A stretch of 64,000 bases of DNA from Cohaesibacter gelatinilyticus (GCF_900215605.1 NZ_OBEL01000001.1:434001-498000), one strand, 5' to 3'. Positions 27,968-37,020 are shown, counted from the stretch's first letter. Notes: a model not told the origin generated them from the sequence alone. Numbers and translations: made by a program.

Positions 27968-28555
27968 ATGAATGCTCCAACTGCCATGGAAATGGAAAAA
28001 TCCCATACCTGCAGCTGTTCTGGCAAAGCCAAGAAAGCCTGCACCATGAACCGGCGTCAATTCCTGTTCGCTTCTGGTGCAACCACCTTCACCGTCATGG
28101 TCACCATGACGGCGGGCAAGGGTAAGGCAGAACAGGTGCCAGCTTTGGTATCGACCTATCCACGCAAGAAAATTGCCAAACTGTCCGAGTTGAAACAGGA
28201 CGAACCGGTGACCTTTGAATATCCTGATGAAGGCGAATATGCCAGCTCCATCCTTGTGAAAATGGGCAAGGAAGGCGGCGGCGGCGTCGGCAAGGACAAG
28301 GATATCGTAGCTTTCAACCTGACCTGTACCCACCAGGGTGGTGACATGACAGACGGCTACAAGCCAGAGCATAAAGTGCTTGGCCCATGTCCGTTGCATC
28401 TGTCCACCTACGACCTGACCCGTCACGGGATTCTGGTCTCCGGACAGGCCTATCAGTCCCTGCCTCAGGTACTGCTGGAAGTGGATGGCGATGATGTTTA
28501 TGCCGTCGGAATGTTCGGCCTGATTTATGGCCGCTATGACAACCTGATTTCTTAA
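27968..28555 (+). CDS. idrB: Rieske [2Fe-2S] subunit of iodate reductase (arsenite oxidase small-subunit family)
   Basis: A 195-residue Rieske protein of the AioB/IdrB family. The cluster ligands are C120/H122 in CTHQGGDM and C141/H144 in CPLHLSTYD; neither site has the extra Cys that makes the disulphide of bc1-type Rieske proteins. A twin-arginine motif NRRQFLFASG (RR at 29-30) directs export of the folded protein and, by analogy with AioAB, of the signal-less large subunit. The N-terminus before it is unusual: 28 residues with cysteines at 15, 17 and 25. The ATG at 27968 follows GAGGA; an internal ATG just before NRRQF is the alternative. It ends 14 bases before idrA. Confidence 0.88.
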   Translation: MNAPTAMEMEKSHTCSCSGKAKKACTMNRRQFLFASGATTFTVMVTMTAGKGKAEQVPALVSTYPRKKIAKLSELKQDEPVTFEYPDEGEYASSILVKMGKEGGGGVGKDKDIVAFNLTCTHQGGDMTDGYKPEHKVLGPCPLHLSTYDLTRHGILVSGQAYQSLPQVLLEVDGDDVYAVGMFGLIYGRYDNLIS

Positions 28556-28569
28556 AGGAGGGAGCAGTT

Positions 28570-31251
28570 ATGACAACTCCGTACTATGTTCCCGAAACCA
28601 ATGTGCCGTTGCCTCCCAAAGGGGCAGACGTTATCTCCACTGCATGTGACTATTGCATCGTAGCCTGTGGCTACAAGGTCTACCGCTGGCCAGTAACCGC
28701 CAAATCAGGTGGTACCACAGCTGACAGCAATGCGTTCAATGAAGACTTCCCTGTTGCGCCGCTTGGCCCATGGGTTGCTCCGAACCAGACCAACATTGTC
28801 ATGCATAATGGCCAGCCACATCATGTGGTTATCATTCCCGACAAGGATACCAACTTCGTCAACACTGACGGTGACAGTTCCTTGCGTGGTGGCTGTATCG
28901 CTCAAAAATGCTACAACCCGGAAACTCCGACCCGTGATCGCCTCAAAACACCAATGATGCGTATCTATGGCACACTGATGCCTGTGCCTTGGGATCTGGC
29001 TCTGGAAGTGGCTGCCGAAATCGGCAAATATGTCATCGAGAAGCATGGCACCAATTCCTATGCCGTGAAGACATTCTCCTATCAATACATGGAGAATACC
29101 TACGCCATCTCCAAATATGCCCTGCGGCACATCAAGACGGCCAACTTCACGTTCCATGATACACCATCTGACGTGACGTCCACTCCGGGATTCCGTGATG
29201 CTGGTTTCGACAATTTTGGTCCTTCTTACGAAGACTGGAAAAATGCCGAAACGCTGCTGATTTGCGGTACCGATCCCTATGAAACCAAAACCATTCTCTA
29301 TACCCAGTGGTTGATGAAGGGTATGCAGGAGCACGGCCAGAAAGAGATCTATCTCATTCCTCGTCGTTCTGCCGGTGTTGCTTACGCCGAGAAAATGGGC
29401 GGTTTGCATATCGACATTACCCCAGGGACCGACCTTCTGGTTGTCAATGCCATCGCCCGCGTCATCGTGGAGAATGGCTGGGAAGATGCCGAATGGATCA
29501 AGGACTGGGTCAACAACAAGTGGGAAAGCTCCTCAGGCTTCGGTCAGGGCACGCGGAACACGCCATGGCAATGGCGCACCACTTGGGGCAAATTCCAGAC
29601 CAAAGGGTTCGAGGACTGGAAAAAGTGGCTGCTGTCTCAGGATGAATTCAAGCCTGAAAATGCTGCTGCGATTGCTGAAATCGATGTTCAGAAGATCTAC
29701 ACTGCGGCCGAATGGATGGCCAAGCCCAAGAAAGATGGCTCCCGTCCCAAGACCTCAGTGATGATCGAGAAGGGCTTCTACTGGTCAAACAACACCGGTA
29801 ACACCCAGGCAATCTCCGCTCTCGGCATCATCGTTGGTGCTGGCGGTCGTCCAGGTCAGGTCATTGGCCGTGCAGGTGGCCACCAGCGTGGTGGTGTGAA
29901 GGGTGGTTCCTACCCTCGCAACAAGTCACCTGAGAAAGTACCTGGTCGTCGTCGTCGTGCGATGGATACTGACCGTTACCTCTTGGCTGGTCACACCCGT
30001 CTGGCTCACGTCATCGGGAACACCTGGATCCAGTCCATGTGTGGGTCCCAGCAATTGGCAGAGAAATTTGAGGAACTGACGGTGCGCAACCCGCATCAGA
30101 TCCGCTCTTTCATGAAGGAAGAGATGATTCAGGCTCTCAAGGATCGTGTCGATAGCGGTGGTATGGTTGTCTTCAATCAGGACATCTATCTGCAAGATCC
30201 GATCGGTGCCCGTTATGCCGATATCGTCTTCCCAGCCGCAACATGGGGTGAATCTGACTTCATGCGCGCCAACGGCGAACGCCGTGTGCGTCTGTATCAG
30301 AAATTCTATGATGCACCGGGCGCTGCGAAACCGGATTGGTGGATCATTGCTCAGCTTGCAAAACGCATGGGCTTTGATGGCTTCGATTGGCAAAATTCCA
30401 ACGAAGTTGCTGAAGAACTGGCGCGCTTCACCCGTGGTAGCCGCAAGGACTTCTTTGTGATCAAAACCTTGGCTCACAAGGAAGGCAAGACGCTACATCA
30501 GAAATTGGCCGAATTCGGTACAGACGGCGTGCAATGTCCTGCTATGCTTGATGACAATGACAACATCATTGAAACCAAGCGTTTGCACGATACCCAACGT
30601 GAGTTGCCTGAAATCGGTGCGGCGGGACCGAACATGCTTGGCAAGAAAGCCACGCATTTCAACAGCCAGACCGGTAAGTGCAACATTCAGAAATCCCCTT
30701 GGAATCTGTTCTCGGATTACTGGGCATGGCTGAAACCGCGCGAAGGTGAAGGCGAATTGTGGTGTACTTCCGGACGTATCAACGAACGTTGGCAGTCTGG
30801 CTTCGATGACCGTCGTCGTCCCTATATCGTTCAGCGTTGGCCTGAAAACTGGGTCGAAATCCATCCGGATGATGCGGCCGAGCGTGGCATCGAGTCTGGT
30901 GATTACGTGATGGTTTACTCCGAGCGTGTCCCTGGTCAGAAGCACACTATCGTTGGCGTGGAAGGCGATGACTTCCAATTCTCCAAACTGATGGAAAATG
31001 GCCATATCGAGCTGACCAAAGCAGCCATCACCGCCGTTGCAATGGTAACGCCTGCGATCAAGAAGGGTGTCATGTATATGGACTTCCTTCACATGTCGCA
31101 GCCTGCCAACGCACTGGAAGGCCGGGTGGTTGACTGGATCTCAGGCAACTACAACTACAAAATGGGTGTTGGCAAGATCAAGAAGCTTGGTCCAAGCCCG
31201 TACAAGACCGAATTCAGAACGATGTCTTTCGCCCCACGTGACATTGCCTGA
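28570..31251 (+). CDS. idrA: Iodate reductase large subunit, molybdopterin oxidoreductase (AioA/IdrA family)
   Basis: An 893-residue molybdenum enzyme of the DMSO-reductase superfamily, arsenite-oxidase branch. The [3Fe-4S] site is C26-x2-C29-x3-C33 in CDYCIVACGY with Ser104 exactly 70 residues after C33, the spacing known for AioA. Later molybdopterin-contacting segments include the GGHQRGGVKGGSYPR region (about 435-450), IVFPAATWGESDFMRANGE and WVEIHPDDAAERGI. It has no signal peptide, consistent with co-export with the Tat-tagged Rieske partner. Arsenite oxidase cannot be excluded from this gene alone; the two adjacent di-heme peroxidases and the lack of other aio genes favour iodate reductase. 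Confidence 0.85.
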   Translation: MTTPYYVPETNVPLPPKGADVISTACDYCIVACGYKVYRWPVTAKSGGTTADSNAFNEDFPVAPLGPWVAPNQTNIVMHNGQPHHVVIIPDKDTNFVNTDGDSSLRGGCIAQKCYNPETPTRDRLKTPMMRIYGTLMPVPWDLALEVAAEIGKYVIEKHGTNSYAVKTFSYQYMENTYAISKYALRHIKTANFTFHDTPSDVTSTPGFRDAGFDNFGPSYEDWKNAETLLICGTDPYETKTILYTQWLMKGMQEHGQKEIYLIPRRSAGVAYAEKMGGLHIDITPGTDLLVVNAIARVIVENGWEDAEWIKDWVNNKWESSSGFGQGTRNTPWQWRTTWGKFQTKGFEDWKKWLLSQDEFKPENAAAIAEIDVQKIYTAAEWMAKPKKDGSRPKTSVMIEKGFYWSNNTGNTQAISALGIIVGAGGRPGQVIGRAGGHQRGGVKGGSYPRNKSPEKVPGRRRRAMDTDRYLLAGHTRLAHVIGNTWIQSMCGSQQLAEKFEELTVRNPHQIRSFMKEEMIQALKDRVDSGGMVVFNQDIYLQDPIGARYADIVFPAATWGESDFMRANGERRVRLYQKFYDAPGAAKPDWWIIAQLAKRMGFDGFDWQNSNEVAEELARFTRGSRKDFFVIKTLAHKEGKTLHQKLAEFGTDGVQCPAMLDDNDNIIETKRLHDTQRELPEIGAAGPNMLGKKATHFNSQTGKCNIQKSPWNLFSDYWAWLKPREGEGELWCTSGRINERWQSGFDDRRRPYIVQRWPENWVEIHPDDAAERGIESGDYVMVYSERVPGQKHTIVGVEGDDFQFSKLMENGHIELTKAAITAVAMVTPAIKKGVMYMDFLHMSQPANALEGRVVDWISGNYNYKMGVGKIKKLGPSPYKTEFRTMSFAPRDIA

Positions 31252-31350
31252 CCGGCTTAGCTTGAGGCGTCCGCTTCAAGCCCCGCTTTGAGCCTTCGCC
31301 GCATGCCATGTCGGCGAAGGTTCGGGGATGAATTTTCATCTCCGGTGAAG

Positions 31351-31378
31351 GGCCCCTCGCATGGGGGAGGGGCCTTTT
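31351..31378 (+). terminator. Rho-independent terminator of the Idr operon
   Basis: An 8-bp perfect stem (GGCCCCTC with GAGGGGCC), loop of eight bases, then TTTT. A second hairpin (CCTTCGCCG with CGGCGAAGG, about 31292-31320) lies between it and the idrA stop. It separates the HEAT-repeat gene from the operon. Confidence 0.85.
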
Positions 31379-31457
31379 ATCCCTGCTAACCGTCCCCCAC
31401 GATGCAATGGTTGGCAGTAATAATCCCCCATGAGAAACAACATGGCAGGTCCAAACA

Positions 31458-33863
31458 ATGACACAAATTTCTCCTTCTTTGAATGAAAGCCTTGCTGGAT
31501 TGACCAGTGCTCCCATTGGCAAAGCCGAGACATGCCGGGTGTTGGAAGTCTTCGCACAAAGTGATTTTGATATCCTGCGCGTCAAAGCCGTTCAGGGCTT
31601 GCGCGACCTCAAGGCAACCGATTCCGTTCCTTTGCTCATACAGGCCCTGCACGATGACGATGAAGATGTCCGTGTTGACGCAGCCGAAAGTCTGGGCCTT
31701 TTGGGCGATACAAGTGCCATTCCAGCGCTGATCGAAAATCTCACCTATGATCCCTGTGCGGAAGTGAAGCAAAATGCAGTTCAGGCTTTGGGACTGTTGA
31801 ATGCCAAGGAAGCGGCACCGCTCTTGCGCCAACTCGTGATCGGTCGTGGTGAGGAAATCCAATGGGATGAAGATGAATATCACCGCGATGAATGGGATGG
31901 CTGGCTGGATATTCAGATCATGGCTATCGATGCTCTGGCCAAACTGAAAGATGTGGAAGCCATCGAGCCCATCATGCTGGCGGTCAACGATCCGGAAAAC
32001 CAGGATCTGTCCGTTCAAGCCATGAATGCCTTGGCCCAAATCGGCGATGCATCCTTGCCAAGTCTCGGAGTTTGCACACAATCTTCCAGTCGCCGCCGCC
32101 GTTTTCATGCTGTGCGCGCCTTGGCGAGCATGTCGTCGGACAAGGCTTTGGAATTGCTGGACAAGGCTTTGGATGATCCCGATCATGATATTCGTATTCT
32201 TGCCTTTGAAACGCTGTTGAGGCGCAAGCCAAGCGTCGAATTGTTCGAGCGAGCTCTGGAAGACAATTCCGATCAGGTTCGTATGGCTGCTCTTGCCAAA
32301 CTCGATCTGGATCAGATGGGTTATTTGCAACGAGCTCTTTCCGACCCAAGCCCAAAAGTGCAGCTGGCGTTGGTCAGGCGTTTGAGTGATGCACAAAGCG
32401 GCGCACCGATCACCAGCAAAGAGCAGCCTTTCTTCAAGGCGCTTTATATCCTGTTTGAGAATTCCGGAGCAGAAGTTTCTTCCAGTGCTTTGGGTGCGTT
32501 GGCGGCCTTGGCACCAGAGCTGATCAAACAGGAATTGAAGGATCTGTTTGAGCGCTCCGACATGCCAAAGGATGAGCAGGAACAGCGTCAATGGGCTGTG
32601 GTTGATGGCCTTTCCAAGCGCGATGATGTTTTTTGTCTTGAATGGCTGCAACAGGCCTGCGGCAGTGCGTCTCGCTCTGTGCGCCTGAAAGCCCTCGCTT
32701 CCATTGGTTTATTGGCTGGTAAAGACGAGCTTGATGACAAGGTCAAGGCACAGGCCTTGGCAGTGCTCATTGCCTTTGGGCGTTCAAAAAGCTTTGCTGA
32801 TGAAGAAATTGAACAGATTGATGCTGATGGTGATACCGAAAATGAAGAGGTAGAAGTGTCAACCGATCAGGAGGAGTCCGAGGAAGAAGAGGCACAGCCT
32901 GATCTGGAAGCCATGAAGGATGCAGGTCTTGATCTGGGCCATGAGAAAGACCAGTCAGAAGGTCCAACTTCGTCGCTTGGCGCAATTCTGGGGCATGAGG
33001 CGATTGCCAAGGATCTGATCGAGGAAGCTGAGGATCAAGAAGATATTGGCGAGTTGAGCCTCAATGAACAGGCCTTGTTGAATCGTGCTCGTCGCAATCT
33101 GCGTCGCCGCAAAATTGATCTGGATGGCGATGCCGAGCAGATTGAGCAGGAACTGTGTCTCACAGCCATTCACCTGATGGGTGAGCATGATTGGACCATT
33201 GGGCAACTTATGGCAATTGCGCAAAGCGAACAGGCTGACAAAGCCTTGGCGGCGCTTGAAGCCCTGACCCGGTTGGCGGATCGGTCCGTTGATGCTCTTC
33301 TGTCAGCACAGGAGATCGTGGAAGAGACTGAGGGTGAAGAAGCAGAGGAATTTGACCCAAGAACAGCAATTGAAAAAGTGGTTTTCACTGCGCTGACCTC
33401 GAGCCAAATGACTGTGCAGAAACAAGGATTACGCCTGCTCGCCAAACTGCCACAAGACAAACTGGTGCGAGGCGATGTGTTCCGCGATCTGGTCGAAAAA
33501 TGCTTGCAAGATTCGGAAAGCACGCTGCGCATTGATGCAATGCCAGCCTATCTGGTTCTGGGTGGCGATGCCAGCAGGCTGGTTTCTTACTTGCAAGATA
33601 CTTCCACCTTGGTGCGCCAAGCGACTATGCGCCTGCTCGCACAAAAGGCACCAAATCTGGCGATAGACCATATCGTAGACTTCCTGCTTGGCAATCCGGA
33701 GCAGACATTGGACTCTCTTCTGGGAGAGGAAATGATGACCAAACACCTTTCTCAACAGGAAAAACAGAGGTTGGCATCATCTTTTGCAAGCAAACTGACC
33801 AACGACAAGGCAAAGGCTGAATGGACGATTATTCTGCCTGCCATGACACAGCTTTATGCATAA
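31458..33863 (+). CDS. HEAT-repeat protein
   Basis: An 801-residue protein composed of helical HEAT repeats, seen as successive units such as VPLLIQALHDDDEDVRVDAA, IPALIENLTYDPCAEVKQNA and LDKALDDPDHDIRILAFETL. A strongly acidic linker (about 450-490, EESEEEEAQPDLE) divides it into two repeat blocks. It has no signal peptide or TM helix, so it is cytoplasmic and probably a protein-binding scaffold. It starts about 80 bases after the Idr terminator on the same strand. HEAT proteins of this kind are known near molybdenum-enzyme operons as possible assembly factors, but a link to IdrA is only inference. Confidence 0.8.
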   Translation: MTQISPSLNESLAGLTSAPIGKAETCRVLEVFAQSDFDILRVKAVQGLRDLKATDSVPLLIQALHDDDEDVRVDAAESLGLLGDTSAIPALIENLTYDPCAEVKQNAVQALGLLNAKEAAPLLRQLVIGRGEEIQWDEDEYHRDEWDGWLDIQIMAIDALAKLKDVEAIEPIMLAVNDPENQDLSVQAMNALAQIGDASLPSLGVCTQSSSRRRRFHAVRALASMSSDKALELLDKALDDPDHDIRILAFETLLRRKPSVELFERALEDNSDQVRMAALAKLDLDQMGYLQRALSDPSPKVQLALVRRLSDAQSGAPITSKEQPFFKALYILFENSGAEVSSSALGALAALAPELIKQELKDLFERSDMPKDEQEQRQWAVVDGLSKRDDVFCLEWLQQACGSASRSVRLKALASIGLLAGKDELDDKVKAQALAVLIAFGRSKSFADEEIEQIDADGDTENEEVEVSTDQEESEEEEAQPDLEAMKDAGLDLGHEKDQSEGPTSSLGAILGHEAIAKDLIEEAEDQEDIGELSLNEQALLNRARRNLRRRKIDLDGDAEQIEQELCLTAIHLMGEHDWTIGQLMAIAQSEQADKALAALEALTRLADRSVDALLSAQEIVEETEGEEAEEFDPRTAIEKVVFTALTSSQMTVQKQGLRLLAKLPQDKLVRGDVFRDLVEKCLQDSESTLRIDAMPAYLVLGGDASRLVSYLQDTSTLVRQATMRLLAQKAPNLAIDHIVDFLLGNPEQTLDSLLGEEMMTKHLSQQEKQRLASSFASKLTNDKAKAEWTIILPAMTQLYA

Positions 33864-33873
33864 TAGAGCCTGG

Positions 33874-34008
33874 TCACGAATCCTTTTCCAACCTGGTTGA
33901 AAAAGGATTCACTTATCCGTCATGGCCGGTTGGTCTGGCTCGCAGTGAGGACCAGGCAAACCTAACGCGGGTAGCTGGAAACAGCCGGTTATGACGGATC
34001 TTTCCTTC
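33874..34008 (+). repeat. Structured intergenic element: two nested hairpin sets
   Basis: The first hairpin (33874-33911) has 15-bp arms GAATCCTTTTCCAAC and GTTGAAAAAGGATTC with one mismatch, but no T-run. The second element (about 33916-34000) is closed by a perfect 9-bp stem ATCCGTCAT/ATGACGGAT. Inside it are a TGGTC/GACCA hairpin and a GCTG-GAAA-CAGC hairpin with a GNRA-type loop. The CCGTCATGGCCGG end resembles intergenic palindromic repeats common in alphaproteobacteria. It could be such a repeat or the 5' RNA of the nitroreductase gene. Confidence 0.4.
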
Positions 34009-34141
34009 TAGTGCGCGTCTCGTTGGATTGGTTTCACGATCCAACGCAAAAGATTCGCATCAGCAATGAGTTAAACCATTCTTGGTGAGTCTGACACACC
34101 GAGAAATGGTTTAGAGGAAAAATATAAAGGTCCAGATTCCC

Positions 34142-34768
34142 ATGCATGCTAACGATTCCGATTTGGAGCCGTCATCCGTCATTGATGTTCATGATTTTGG
34201 CGAAGCAATGTTTTCTGCCATTACATCCCGTCATTCAGTTTCTCCTAAGGCGCTTCAAGCCCCTGGACCCAGCGACGAGCAATTGCAAAGGTTGATCGAA
34301 GTCGCTGCCTGTGCTCCGGATCATGGTTTGCTGCGTCCATGGCGCTTCATTCTTTTTCCGGAAGACAAACGTCCTGTACTGGCAGATCTGTTTGAAGAGG
34401 CCCTGCTTGAGCGACATTCGCAAGCAACAGAAGAAGACAGATTGCGGGCGAGAGAGAAAGCTGCCCGGGCACCGCTTTTGCTTGGTGTTGTTGTTCATAT
34501 CGACAAGGAAGATGAAAAGGTCGCCTTTGAAGACCAGATTGCATCGGCCGGAGCTGCGCTTCAAAATGTGCTTCTTCAGGTTCATGCCTTCGGGTTTGGC
34601 GCCAGAGCAACATCAGGTCGTGCTGTGCGCACGAACGCCTTCCGAAAGGCGTTGAACCTGCATGAAGATGAGGTTTTCCTATGCTTCCTGGCGATCGGTA
34701 CCGCAACCAGAAAAGCCAAGACCAAGGAACGACCTGATCCGAAATCTTTGCTGACCTCATGGCCATGA
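34142..34768 (+). CDS. Nitroreductase-family flavoprotein (YdjA-like)
   Basis: A 208-residue FMN-dependent nitroreductase-fold protein. The N-terminal FMN phosphate contact is in ITSRHSVSPKAL, the second region is CAPDHGLLRPWRFILF, typical of YdjA-type short nitroreductases, and the late segment FGFGARATSGRAVR contains the second FMN contact. Such enzymes form dimers and reduce nitro or quinone compounds with NAD(P)H. It lies between the HEAT-repeat and cupredoxin genes on the same strand but with gaps of 278 and 140 bases, so separate promoters are likely. Confidence 0.8.
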   Translation: MHANDSDLEPSSVIDVHDFGEAMFSAITSRHSVSPKALQAPGPSDEQLQRLIEVAACAPDHGLLRPWRFILFPEDKRPVLADLFEEALLERHSQATEEDRLRAREKAARAPLLLGVVVHIDKEDEKVAFEDQIASAGAALQNVLLQVHAFGFGARATSGRAVRTNAFRKALNLHEDEVFLCFLAIGTATRKAKTKERPDPKSLLTSWP

Positions 34769-34908
34769 GCTGAAGGGTTGCGACTTTTCAGTCCAAATTG
34801 ACTTGGAGCAAGTCAGAGCAGGTTCGCTTTGAGTAATGTCACTATAAGATGATTGTAATTGTCAACTTTGGAGCTCGATACCAAATTGGCAGAATAAACG
34901 AGACTGTC

Positions 34909-35514
34909 ATGCTTTTTTGTCACAAAAATGCTCGATCCCGCGCTTCCTCGGCCACCATTCCAATTGCTTGGAAAATGACCTTGATGTCGTTGCCTCTTGT
35001 TGCCTTGTTTTCCCAAACCGCACTGGCGGCAGGAAGTCAGCTGAAGGTCAGCCCCAAGCCAAAGCAGTCGCAGGAAAAGCTGGCAATCGCAACACCGACC
35101 GAAGTGATCGAAATTGATGTGGTCAATCAAATCATCGATCTCAATGCAAATTCTTCTTATGAAGCCTTTCGGTTCGAGCCTGACTATCTAAGCTTGAAGC
35201 CGGGTACTGTGGTCCGTTTCAAAGGCTCCACCGGACGTCACACAGTTAGTTCCGTGCGTGGTATGTATCCTGAAGGTGCGCGCCCGTTCGAGATTCGTGG
35301 CAAGCCTCAGATGGACGTCGCATTTGAGAAAGAAGGCGTGTACGGCATTCGCTGTCGCGTCCATGGTCGCCACGGAATGGCAATGCTGATCATTGTCGGC
35401 GATCCAAAGGTCAATCTGGATAAAGCCCGCTCTCAAAAGGTCGGCAAAAAGGAAGCTGTCAAATTCAAGCTTCTGTTTGAGCGCCTGGACAAGGAAATCG
35501 CAGCTAAAAGTTAA
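34909..35514 (+). CDS. Periplasmic pseudoazurin-like cupredoxin
   Basis: A type 1 copper protein of about 201 residues. The signal region ends ALAAG, followed by a linker of about 60 residues and the cupredoxin domain. Copper ligands are the His in STGRHTVSSV and the C-terminal triad in GIRCRVHGRHGMAM: Cys, His at +3 and Met at +8, the same spacing as pseudoazurin. The lysine-rich tail (about 30 residues) is extra. Start is uncertain: ATGs at 34849, 34909 and 34975 are in frame and none has a strong ribosome-binding site. It could carry electrons to a periplasmic reductase such as IdrAB; that is inference from proximity. Confidence 0.75.
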   Translation: MLFCHKNARSRASSATIPIAWKMTLMSLPLVALFSQTALAAGSQLKVSPKPKQSQEKLAIATPTEVIEIDVVNQIIDLNANSSYEAFRFEPDYLSLKPGTVVRFKGSTGRHTVSSVRGMYPEGARPFEIRGKPQMDVAFEKEGVYGIRCRVHGRHGMAMLIIVGDPKVNLDKARSQKVGKKEAVKFKLLFERLDKEIAAKS

Positions 35515-36434
35515 GTCGAAAAACTGCGTACGAGTGCGAGTACTTCCTTCTCCACATCACTACGAACGGGGTGAGGGACATGCGCATATAAGCTACGCTT
35601 CCATTTGTGGCCGCGAAAGGGGAGAAAGATCACACCCTTTTGCGGTTCTTCACTCATGGACGCGATGGTGATACCCAATCCGGCCCCAACCATCGCCAAG
35701 GCTCGGCCATCCTGATCGGTCCGATAGCGTACTTGAAATTCAACGCCTTTTTCCCGCATCCAGGCTTCCATTTGCGGTCGCATCTCACATTGCATGCGGG
35801 CAATGAAAGGCTCATCTTGCAGATCTTGTAGGCACATGGAATTGCGGGAGGCGAAGGGATGGTTCTCAGGCAATGCGACCCCAAACACATCTTCCTTGAG
35901 CAGGAATGTCTGCATATCACTACGGCCATCACCCAACCCCCAATCTGTGGGCTTCTTGTCTTGCAGAACCAAATTGTCTGAACCACTAGCTGAGACAGAA
36001 AAGATCATGTCAAAGATGCGATCATCTTGCGGGTCCAGACGATTGACCGGTCCAGTATCACTCACATCGAAAGTTACATGTGGTGTAGCGATGGCAAAGC
36101 CCTTAAGTAGATCGCCAAGATAACCAGCCGGGAATGAGTTGCTGGCCAGAATGCGTAAGATGCGACTGCTCTTTCGCTTGCGAAAGCGGCGCTTCAGAGC
36201 ATCTACCTCTGTTACAATGTGATCTGCGGAATGTTTCAGATGACGTCCTTCTGGCGTCAGGACCACATTGCGTTTGTTACGAACAAACAAATGACATTCC
36301 AGTTCAGCCTCCAGTTTGGCAATGGAAGCGGAAAGGGCGGGCTGAGATATATTGGCCAATGACGCTCCACGGGTGAAGCTTCCGGTTTCTGCTGCTGCCA
36401 GAAAGTGCTTGAGCTGCTTGATATCCATCATCAT
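35511..36434 (-). CDS. LysR-family transcriptional regulator
   Basis: A 307-residue LysR protein with the N-terminal helix-turn-helix LKHFLAAAETGSFTRGASLA and ISQPALSASIAKLEAELECH. The ligand-binding domain that follows includes the late MVGAGLGITIASM segment. Three consecutive ATGs open the gene; any could be used. It converges on the cupredoxin gene with a four-base overlap of stops and is divergent from the thioesterase gene at 36551, its probable target. Confidence 0.85.
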   Translation of the reverse strand: MMMDIKQLKHFLAAAETGSFTRGASLANISQPALSASIAKLEAELECHLFVRNKRNVVLTPEGRHLKHSADHIVTEVDALKRRFRKRKSSRILRILASNSFPAGYLGDLLKGFAIATPHVTFDVSDTGPVNRLDPQDDRIFDMIFSVSASGSDNLVLQDKKPTDWGLGDGRSDMQTFLLKEDVFGVALPENHPFASRNSMCLQDLQDEPFIARMQCEMRPQMEAWMREKGVEFQVRYRTDQDGRALAMVGAGLGITIASMSEEPQKGVIFLPFRGHKWKRSLYAHVPHPVRSDVEKEVLALVRSFST

Positions 36435-36550
36435 AACTTTTGTTTATGGTAATAAGAATTATTATCGATTAGACGGATGTAAAAAACAAGGCTAACCTCA
36501 TTACCAGAAACAAAAGAGATACCACAGCAAGAAGGATCAAGGCTTCAGCG

Positions 36551-36976
36551 ATGACATGGCTCGAAACCTATCGCGGAATGGTCACCCGCCCCAATGAAGA
36601 TCATATGGGCCACATGAATGTAGCTTTCTATACGGGCAAATTTGATGAAGCGACCTGGCAGTTCTTTGGCGCTATTGGTCTGACCAATCGGTATATTCGC
36701 TCAGAGAATAAAGGTATGGCAGCGCTGACGCAGACAACGAATTATAAGGCAGAAGTGACAGCCGGGGATCTGTTGGTGATCAGAACCCGACTTCTCGACA
36801 TTTCGGAAAAGAAAATTCGCTTTTTCCATAGCATGGAAAATTGTGAAACAGGCCAGGAAGTGGCCACGACAGAGTTGATGGGCGTGCATTTTGATAGAAA
36901 GGCACGCAAATCCTGTCCTTTCCCGAAAGATATTCTGGAGAAGGGCCAAAGCCTTATGAGCCAACAGCCGACATAG
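36551..36976 (+). CDS. Acyl-CoA thioesterase (hotdog fold, 4HBT-like)
   Basis: A 141-residue hotdog-fold thioesterase. The active-site region is RPNEDHMGHMNVAFYTGKFD, where the 4HBT family has an Asp/Asn-rich helix start, and the following FFGAIGL and NYKAEVTAGDLLVI strands are typical. It would hydrolyse a short-chain or aryl acyl-CoA in the cytoplasm. It faces the LysR gene across a gap of about 116 bases. A long hairpin terminator follows. Confidence 0.8.
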   Translation: MTWLETYRGMVTRPNEDHMGHMNVAFYTGKFDEATWQFFGAIGLTNRYIRSENKGMAALTQTTNYKAEVTAGDLLVIRTRLLDISEKKIRFFHSMENCETGQEVATTELMGVHFDRKARKSCPFPKDILEKGQSLMSQQPT

Positions 36977-37020
36977 TGATCACGTTCCTCGGATCATGAT
37001 ATGCCCCTGTTGGTATCCTC

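Noticed and set aside
27968-31251. Annotating the Rieske/molybdopterin pair as arsenite oxidase AioBA
   Set aside because: The subunits belong to that family, but the operon contains two di-heme peroxidases and no arsenic or AioXSR genes, which fits iodate reductase better. Arsenite oxidase remains the alternative.
33913-34008. Cobalamin or other known riboswitch before the nitroreductase gene
   Set aside because: No B12 box or other known aptamer core could be matched; only generic nested hairpins are present.
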